From JAGOBX01 sp036733285 (lineage in GTDB: Bacteria > JAGOBX01): a stretch of DNA of 11,246 bases. A program made the position numbers and the translations under genes. Location of the stretch: NCBI GenBank assembly GCA_036733285.1, contig DAINAU010000138.1:1-11246 (forward strand). The letters are read 5' to 3'. This document shows positions 1 through 5,631 of this stretch, in pieces (within the stretch, counting starts at the first letter, position 1; each line of letters opens with the position of its first letter). The notes below the pieces were generated by a model that was given only the letters and a program-made list of their open reading frames with translations, was not told the origin of the DNA and searched no databases.

Positions 1-138
1 AAATATTCTCGCCGTAAATACAAGAAATTTATTTTTAAGATTGTATTGTAGTATCAAATGTTGCTAAATTTTCATTGATTGTCAAGTTTATTGTTTTTCA
101 ATTTAAGATATTTTGTTCAATTATTTAATAAAAATATA

Positions 139-167
139 TTGACAAATTATTAAATATGTAATAAAAT
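139..167 (+). promoter_or_regulatory. Sigma70-type promoter for the four-gene operon
   Basis: A perfect -35 hexamer TTGACA lies at 139-144. A 17-base spacer follows, then TAAAAT at 162-167, one change from the -10 consensus. Transcription would start near 174, leaving a leader of about 35 bases before the ATG at 208. The first 138 bases are extremely AT-rich and I see no gene there. Chance matches are common in AT-rich DNA, but both hexamers, the spacing and the position directly before the first gene make this a strong call. Confidence 0.72.
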
Positions 168-207
168 AGTTTGGAAAAAAAGGAAATAAAAGAAAAAAGG
201 GGTTTGT

Positions 208-810
208 ATGAAAAATAGCGGAAAAGAAAACGAATTAAATAAAGAAGACGTCGTCATATCATCTCACGATGCGGCGAAAAAATGTTTTGTGTCAGCGAGG
301 ACAATAAGAAACTGGATACAACAGCATGAGCTCAAAGCGTTTCAGACTGTTGGCGGACAATATAAAATCCGGCTAATTGATCTTGAAGAATTCGTTAGAA
401 AAAATAATATGCTGATGAAAAATATGGGCGACGATTTGAATAAAAAAAGAATATTATGCGTCGACGACGAATCGGATATACTGGAAACGCTGTCAATAAA
501 TCTGTCAGCTATGGGATATAAGATAGAAACCGCTAAAAACGGAATCGAAGCGGGAACAAAAGCCGTCGAATTCAAACCCGACTTGATACTGCTCGATATG
601 ATAATGCCTGAAATGGACGGGTTTGACACGATAAAATATTTTAAGAATTACGGGGCGACAAAAACTATTCCGATAATCGCCTTAACCGGTTTAAACAAAC
701 TATCCGATATAGAAAAAATATATGCGGCAGGGGCGGATTCGTATATTTCCAAACCTATAAAGATGAAAGAATTAAGCGATATGATTAAACGGATTTTAAA
801 TATAAATTAA
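208..810 (+). CDS. Response regulator with N-terminal excisionase/MerR-type HTH and C-terminal receiver domain
   Basis: This 200-residue protein has two parts. Residues about 16-68 look like an HTH_17 (excisionase/MerR-like) DNA-binding domain: a short helix pair with SARTIRNWI as recognition helix, followed by the beta-wing segment TVGGQYKIR and a closing helix. Residues about 80-198 form a CheY-like receiver: acidic pair D86/D87 in CVDDE, phospho-acceptor D130 in LLDMIMPEMDG, T160 in ALTG and K182 in SKPI. All receiver active-site residues are present, so phosphorylation by a histidine kinase is expected; no kinase is in the window. The order is reversed from common response regulators, where the receiver comes first. 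An AAGGGG Shine-Dalgarno lies 5 bases before the ATG. As first gene of the operon it may regulate it (inference). Targets are unknown. Confidence 0.88.
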   Translation: MKNSGKENELNKEDVVISSHDAAKKCFVSARTIRNWIQQHELKAFQTVGGQYKIRLIDLEEFVRKNNMLMKNMGDDLNKKRILCVDDESDILETLSINLSAMGYKIETAKNGIEAGTKAVEFKPDLILLDMIMPEMDGFDTIKYFKNYGATKTIPIIALTGLNKLSDIEKIYAAGADSYISKPIKMKELSDMIKRILNIN

Positions 811-825
811 CGCCGGTTCTATTAG

Positions 826-1344
826 ATGGAGCATAAAACAAAAAATTTAATCATAACTATATTAATTGTAATATGCCTGTTATTAATATTTCTGCTATTA
901 TTCTGTCCGCGAACCAGACAGGCCGAACGCAAACCGGATGAAAAGAAGAAAACTCAAATTCAAACTAATCGGGGAATAACCGGACAGGAATCCGAAACCA
1001 AACCTGTTATCGAAGAAAAAAAAATAGAAATAAAAAAGGTCTATCCGAAAATTGATAAACCGTCCGGCAAGACAATTTTAATAAAAGAAAACAAATCAAG
1101 AAAAATAATTCGCTATCCTCTTCCGGATTGCCCCGAATGGTTAGACGAGGAAAAAACATATCAAATAGAATTGAAACTACAAGTTACAAATGAGGGATTT
1201 GTAAAAGATGTTGAGATTATGAAAACTTCCGGCTTATTCGAACTTGACGATTATTTGATAAAAAAAGTCAGGGAATGGAAATTTGAAGAATCTGTTGAAG
1301 ACATTGAAACGACCGTCATAAAAATTAAATACGACGTAAATTAA
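826..1344 (+). CDS. Membrane-anchored protein with TonB-type C-terminal domain
   Basis: This 172-residue protein has a short N-terminus, one hydrophobic segment at residues 8-27, a Lys/Glu-rich linker of about 65 residues, and a C-terminal domain at about 95-172. That domain resembles TonB_C: a YPLP start, a strand pattern with VTNEGFVKDVEI, the SGLFELDDYLIKKVREWKF core typical of the family (small-Gly-hydrophobic-x-x-Leu-Asp, then W-x-F), and a final strand. TonB carries energy from ExbB/ExbD to outer-membrane receptors, but neither is encoded here, and the linker is charged rather than proline-rich. It may therefore be a TonB-like structural or scaffold protein rather than a true energy transducer. 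The gene starts 15 bases after the regulator's stop with no clear Shine-Dalgarno, so translation is probably coupled. C27 just after the membrane segment is not in a lipobox. Confidence 0.72.
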   Translation: MEHKTKNLIITILIVICLLLIFLLLFCPRTRQAERKPDEKKKTQIQTNRGITGQESETKPVIEEKKIEIKKVYPKIDKPSGKTILIKENKSRKIIRYPLPDCPEWLDEEKTYQIELKLQVTNEGFVKDVEIMKTSGLFELDDYLIKKVREWKFEESVEDIETTVIKIKYDVN

Positions 1345-1403
1345 AAAAATATAAGTCCCGGCATTTTTCGGATTGAAAAAAGGGAAAAAAAGAGCGTTTT
1401 ACA

Positions 1404-3698
1404 ATGAAAAAAGCAATTGGAAAACTAACGTTTATCTTCGCGTTTGTTTCAAGTTTTTTGTTTTTCCGAGTCGAACAGGGCGCGGCAAAACAGGGTTCGA
1501 TGGTTCAAGCGTTCGTTTATTATGAGAATGAAAAATTCGGAGATTGCATCAAAGAAATAAATTCCTACAAAAAAAACAACTATATTGAACCGGATTTGAA
1601 ATTCAAAATCAATCTGCTTCTCGCCGAATGCTATATCAATGAAAAAGATTATCTGTCCGCTGAAAAAGAAATCGACGAACTTATTTATTCTGGAACTCAG
1701 GAAAAGCAATACGAATTGTCCGCTCATTTTTTTAAAGCGGCGATACTGCTCGCTTTTGACAGATACGAGGAGCTTGGAGAACTTCTTGTTAAAATTAAAA
1801 AGGAATACAATTCCATAACAGACGATTGGTATCTGGATTACAACAGGGCTTTGATTTGTTTTAAAAAGACCGATTATTTAAAAGCCGTAGAAATATTAAA
1901 CGGATTGAAATCAAGAAATAATTCCGACGACAGAAAAAAAACGCTGAATCTTATTTACGGCGAAATTTATTTTGCTCAAAATAAGTTCAAAACCGCTTTT
2001 GATTATTACAATGCCGGCGCAGTTAAAAACGACGAAGACCCTTATTTGAGTTATAAAAAAGCTCTAAGTTTGTTCAATATGAATAGGTATGACGAGGCTG
2101 TTTTCGAATTAAACAAAAAGGTAAAAACTCATTCTGAAAAACTATTATTTTTAAGAAAATATCTTCAATCTCTGATATTTTTACAGCAATCGAAATTCGC
2201 GGATTCAATAAATTCCATTGAGAACCTGAAAGAATACGAGGAATTCAATTTTTATCCCGAACTTAGACTATCCGTCTCAATGGCGTATTATTTTATCGGA
2301 AAATTCGAAGCTGCGGAAAACGAGATTCTCAAATTTTTCAAACAGTATCCTGAAACGGCGCTGAAAACCACAGCTCAAAAAATATTAATCGACATATACA
2401 TAGGAGCAAAAAAATACGACAAATGTTTAAAGTTTATAGATGAAATCGGGAAAAGCGAGTTTATAGAACCGGAATACCTTTCATACAAAAAGATTTCAGT
2501 TTTGTTCAGAATGAATAACGCGAATAAATTTATGTCGGAAAAAAACGAATATTTCGAGAAATTTTACGGTTCGGAAAATATAAAAAAATTGAATTTGCTG
2601 AGCGGATTGTTATGGTTTGTAAACGGGAATTATTCTTTATGCGTTTCTGATTTGTCGAAAATTCCCGAGCCGCCGGCTAATCAAAACGAATCCGGAAAAT
2701 TCGGGGAACCGGTAGAATTATTCAACGCTTCCGCAGGACTAATGTCGTTATCATATATATTATCGGAAAAAACCGACGAAGCGGTTTCATTTTTAAAAAA
2801 AAACAAGAACAAGATAGAATCCGAAAAATATAAGGATTACGCAGCCGAATGTTTTAACCTGTTAAAATTTGAAAACATAAAAAAATATAAGGAAATCGCC
2901 AAAGAAATTCGGGTTTCAGATTTTTATTTGATAACAGGCAGGCATTTTAATTCGGGAGCATACGGAGATTTGATTGAAACGCTCGACTCCCTTGAATTAC
3001 AAGGCGATAAAAAAAACGAAATCTTGATATATTATAAAGCTGTAGATTTTTTTATGAGCGAGAAATACGACAAATCCGCGGCTTATCTGAATACGATAAT
3101 ATCAAATTCAGACAAACTCAATTCCGGATACGTTAATAAAGCGAGACTGCTTTTATCTGAAATCTACGGCAAATTGAATTATCCGGATTCGTCTGAGTTT
3201 CATTTGAAAAATATGACTCCTGCCGCCGATGAAATAGATATTGTCTCGCATAAGAAACTAAAAAAAATCGATTCTATGATTAATTCTCAGAAATATTACG
3301 GGGCGTTGATAGAGTTGAAATCAATCGAGTCGGAAAATATTTTTTGTTTGTATAACAGGTTTATAGTCTCATATAAAACCGAACCCGAATCAAGCGAAAA
3401 ATATTTGATAAAAATGATAAACCTTGCCCCGCGTCATAATCTTACTTTAAAATCCGTATATTTTTATTCTAAATATTTGACCTCGATAAACAAGAAAAGT
3501 CTTGCCGCAAAACTATTATCCAACAACGAACCCGCCGAAGGATTTGAAATTCCGCATTATTCCTTGCTGTATAAAATTTGTATAGACAACGGCGATAAAC
3601 AGGGCGCGGAAAAAATATTGAACCGCAGTCTTTCCGCTCTGAAGATGGACAAAAGCGTATTAGAATTTATTTTAAAAAGGAAAAATAAAAATGAATAA
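1404..3698 (+). CDS. Exported TPR-repeat protein
   Basis: This is a 764-residue protein. It begins with a Sec-type signal peptide: Lys at 2, 3 and 7, a hydrophobic stretch at about 8-21, and a likely cleavage site after A28 (GAA before K29). The rest is almost entirely alpha-helical with TPR-like pairs carrying aromatic and small residues at the usual spacing, for example AQNKFKTAFDYYNAG, NMNRYDEAVFEL, FIGKFEAAENEILKFF, GAKKYDKCLKF and a final pair near 720-750. I see no catalytic motif. Such proteins usually act as periplasmic or outer-membrane scaffolds for protein contacts. The gene follows the TonB-like gene by 59 bases and overlaps the next gene by 8 bases. Its Shine-Dalgarno is poor; AGGG at 1381-1384 is too far from the ATG. 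The specific function and partners are unknown. Confidence 0.8.
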   Translation: MKKAIGKLTFIFAFVSSFLFFRVEQGAAKQGSMVQAFVYYENEKFGDCIKEINSYKKNNYIEPDLKFKINLLLAECYINEKDYLSAEKEIDELIYSGTQEKQYELSAHFFKAAILLAFDRYEELGELLVKIKKEYNSITDDWYLDYNRALICFKKTDYLKAVEILNGLKSRNNSDDRKKTLNLIYGEIYFAQNKFKTAFDYYNAGAVKNDEDPYLSYKKALSLFNMNRYDEAVFELNKKVKTHSEKLLFLRKYLQSLIFLQQSKFADSINSIENLKEYEEFNFYPELRLSVSMAYYFIGKFEAAENEILKFFKQYPETALKTTAQKILIDIYIGAKKYDKCLKFIDEIGKSEFIEPEYLSYKKISVLFRMNNANKFMSEKNEYFEKFYGSENIKKLNLLSGLLWFVNGNYSLCVSDLSKIPEPPANQNESGKFGEPVELFNASAGLMSLSYILSEKTDEAVSFLKKNKNKIESEKYKDYAAECFNLLKFENIKKYKEIAKEIRVSDFYLITGRHFNSGAYGDLIETLDSLELQGDKKNEILIYYKAVDFFMSEKYDKSAAYLNTIISNSDKLNSGYVNKARLLLSEIYGKLNYPDSSEFHLKNMTPAADEIDIVSHKKLKKIDSMINSQKYYGALIELKSIESENIFCLYNRFIVSYKTEPESSEKYLIKMINLAPRHNLTLKSVYFYSKYLTSINKKSLAAKLLSNNEPAEGFEIPHYSLLYKICIDNGDKQGAEKILNRSLSALKMDKSVLEFILKRKNKNE

Positions 3699-5553
3699 TT
3701 ACATATCCCGCGACGATTACAAGCTCTCAAGAAAGCATTTTGAATTAATTGAAAAGTGCCCGCTCGCTTACAAATACAGATTTCTCGATAAGTCCGACGA
3801 TGGAGGCAAACAGGCGGGCGGGCATACGGGATTAAAAAAAAACGCCGATCAGCCGAACGTCGATTCGATTTCCGCAGAGCAAACGGGAGTTCAAAACGAC
3901 AATATTTATTTGAAACTTTTTGCGCTGGTAGAACCCGCGATAATAGATTTTCATAAAAAAATGACATATATGAACATAAAATCAAAAAGCGAAGCGGGCA
4001 AACAGACGATATACGACTGCCTTGAGAAAACAAGGGGAAACATAAAAAATATGAATATCGACGCCGCCGCTTTTTCAAAAGCAATGAAAATGATAGACGT
4101 ATATTATGAAAAATTTTTACCCGATAAAATCGAAGGCATATCGGTTAAAGAATTTTTGATTTTAAGATACGACAAATATTATTTTTATAACATAATAAAC
4201 AGAATAGATACGACTGAAAAGGAGGTTATTCTATATTTTTTTAAAGTGGGAAATATTCCTGCAAACAAATCTTTTTTAATCAATGACATAAGAAATCAGA
4301 GCGCGGCATTGGCGGCGCTTCAGAGCCCCGCGTTTAATAACAAAAAAATAACGCTTCAGATGCTTTATCTTGATTCGGGAGAATCGATAGAGATAATTCC
4401 CGAACAGAAAAACATAATGGAATACGAACGCAGAATAAAAGAAGATTTATATAATATTTCGGTAATGGAAAACAGCGCGGATCCTGCTAAATCAGTGATA
4501 AAACTTTCGGACAATTATATTTTCAGGGGCAAGAAAATTCATTTCGACCAATGTTCGGAAAATCTTGAACTTGCGAAAGCTTCAGGCGGCTGTCCATACT
4601 GCGATTTTTATTTAAACGGAAAATGCGAATACTGGAAAATCAAACCGTATGACAGATGCGGAGAAAACTATAACGATTATTCAAAACGCCTGAAACTCAG
4701 CTATTCGAAATACTCGGGTTTCAAACATTGTCAATACAGTTGGAAACTCCGTTATCTCGATAAAATTCCATCCAAACCGCAGCCCTTTTTCGATTTGGGC
4801 CATTCGGTTCACGAAACGCTTGAAAAATATTATGATAAATTTGATAAAACGCCGAGAACAAAGGAATATCTTTTGAAAATATTCGAGGTGGAATTCGACA
4901 AATTCAAAGAAGGATATTCAAACGAGGAAGAAAAAAACAGGTATTATGAAAACGGAAAAAAGATGATTGAAAAGTATTATAATTCATTTGTCAAAGACAA
5001 AGAATTCAAACCGGCATATTTTACGGAATCTTATTTTGAACTGCCTATCGGAAAAAACGTCAATATGAACGGATATATCGATAGAATAGACGACGCCGGA
5101 AATAATTTTTTCGAGATACTCGATTATAAAACCGAACCGACTGATAGAACTCAGGACGACGTCGACTCCGACGATCAGTTGTCGATTTATTTCTGGGCGT
5201 GCGAAAATATGTTCGGAAAAAAAATCGAAAACGTTAGTTTGTTTATGATGGAATTCGATAAAAAAATCTCTACTTCTACGGTTATAAACCGAATCGGCGT
5301 ATTGCTTGAAGACATTGATAAAACGGCTGAAATCATAATTTCCAAAACATCCGAATACGAAAAAAAAATCAAAGAAAATATTTCGGGCTGCTCCGGATTC
5401 AATGAAAATACCGAAGATTTGAAAAAAAAGATTTCGCTTGAGATATTTCCTCCGTCCATAAATAAATATTGCCGAAGTTGCGATTTTTTGAGCGATTGCG
5501 TTTTGAAAGAAAAGATTTTATCCGACGATTCAATCGTATCAATGGAAAAGTGA
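3691..5553 (+). CDS. Tandem PD-(D/E)XK nuclease-family protein (RecB/Cas4/AddB-like), N-terminal copy degenerate
   Basis: This 620-residue protein ends in a PD-(D/E)XK domain of the RecB/Cas4/AddB type (about 335-610). I can see the opening motif LSYSKYSGFKHCQYSWKLRY with C347, GHSVH with H374, GYIDRID with D464, EILDYK with D478 and K480, Q496 with Y500, and a C-terminal CxxC-x5-C (C594, C597, C603). C347 plus these three matches the 4Fe-4S quartet of Cas4 and AddB. The N-terminal half (about 12-315) repeats the plan: LSRKHFELIEKCPLAYKYRF with C23, then NIINRID, LYFFK, Q203, and C301, C304, C312. There H374, D464 and D478 correspond to V80, N170 and F183, so that copy should be inactive yet keep a full cysteine set. 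A low-complexity insert lies at about 35-70. AAGG 10 bases before the ATG and an 8-base overlap with the TPR gene suggest coupled translation. The biological role (repair, recombination or defence) is not shown by the sequence. Confidence 0.82.
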   Translation: MNNYISRDDYKLSRKHFELIEKCPLAYKYRFLDKSDDGGKQAGGHTGLKKNADQPNVDSISAEQTGVQNDNIYLKLFALVEPAIIDFHKKMTYMNIKSKSEAGKQTIYDCLEKTRGNIKNMNIDAAAFSKAMKMIDVYYEKFLPDKIEGISVKEFLILRYDKYYFYNIINRIDTTEKEVILYFFKVGNIPANKSFLINDIRNQSAALAALQSPAFNNKKITLQMLYLDSGESIEIIPEQKNIMEYERRIKEDLYNISVMENSADPAKSVIKLSDNYIFRGKKIHFDQCSENLELAKASGGCPYCDFYLNGKCEYWKIKPYDRCGENYNDYSKRLKLSYSKYSGFKHCQYSWKLRYLDKIPSKPQPFFDLGHSVHETLEKYYDKFDKTPRTKEYLLKIFEVEFDKFKEGYSNEEEKNRYYENGKKMIEKYYNSFVKDKEFKPAYFTESYFELPIGKNVNMNGYIDRIDDAGNNFFEILDYKTEPTDRTQDDVDSDDQLSIYFWACENMFGKKIENVSLFMMEFDKKISTSTVINRIGVLLEDIDKTAEIIISKTSEYEKKIKENISGCSGFNENTEDLKKKISLEIFPPSINKYCRSCDFLSDCVLKEKILSDDSIVSMEK

Positions 5554-5564
5554 ATTTTTTTTTA

Positions 5565-5592
5565 TTGATTTATATAAAAAAAAAAGTAAAAT
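5565..5592 (+). promoter_or_regulatory. Probable promoter of the dehydrogenase-like gene
   Basis: TTGATT at 5565-5570 is followed by a 16-base spacer, largely a run of ten A, and TAAAAT at 5587-5592. The -10 overlaps a 7-base tandem repeat that offers several alternative -10-like hexamers downstream. No hairpin terminator is visible after the preceding gene, so some read-through is possible. The base composition makes chance matches likely, hence moderate confidence. Confidence 0.45.
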
Positions 5593-5613
5593 ATAAAATA
5601 TAAAATATAAAAT
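5588..5613 (+). repeat. Tandem 7-base repeat (AAAATAT), about 3.7 copies
   Basis: Copies lie at 5588-5594, 5595-5601 and 5602-5608, with a partial copy (AAAAT) at 5609-5613. The array sits between the putative -35 element and the Shine-Dalgarno of the gene starting at 5632. Each copy contains or creates a TATAAA/TAAAAT-like hexamer. Confidence 0.9.
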
Positions 5614-5619
5614 TTTTTT

Positions 5620-5627
5620 GAGGTGAT
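5620..5627 (+). promoter_or_regulatory. Strong Shine-Dalgarno that points to a TTG start at 5632
   Basis: GAGGTGAT matches eight bases complementary to the 3' end of 16S rRNA. From its GG pair (5622-5623) there are 8 bases to TTG at 5632, which is ideal spacing. The GTG at 5623 lies inside the Shine-Dalgarno itself and cannot be the start it serves. The in-frame ATG at 5641 is 17 bases from the GG pair, too far. Confidence 0.75.
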
Positions 5628-5631
5628 TACA

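Noticed and set aside
826..1344. Lipoprotein anchored through C27
   Set aside because: The residue before the Cys is Phe and no Ala/Gly/Ser is at -1, so the lipobox is not met; the hydrophobic segment fits a simple membrane anchor.
3557..4084. 175-codon open frame on the minus strand
   Set aside because: It lies wholly opposite the TPR and nuclease-family genes. Its product is rich in Arg, Cys and Phe with no recognisable domain, and the + strand genes have clear motifs. The other minus-strand frames fail for the same reason.
3691..5553. Cas4 and therefore a CRISPR locus
   Set aside because: The motifs and cysteines are of the Cas4/AddB type, but no direct-repeat/spacer array and no other cas gene are in the window, and the protein is about three times the length of Cas4.
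5554..5564. Terminator after the nuclease-family gene
   Set aside because: There is a T-run but no stem-loop before it.
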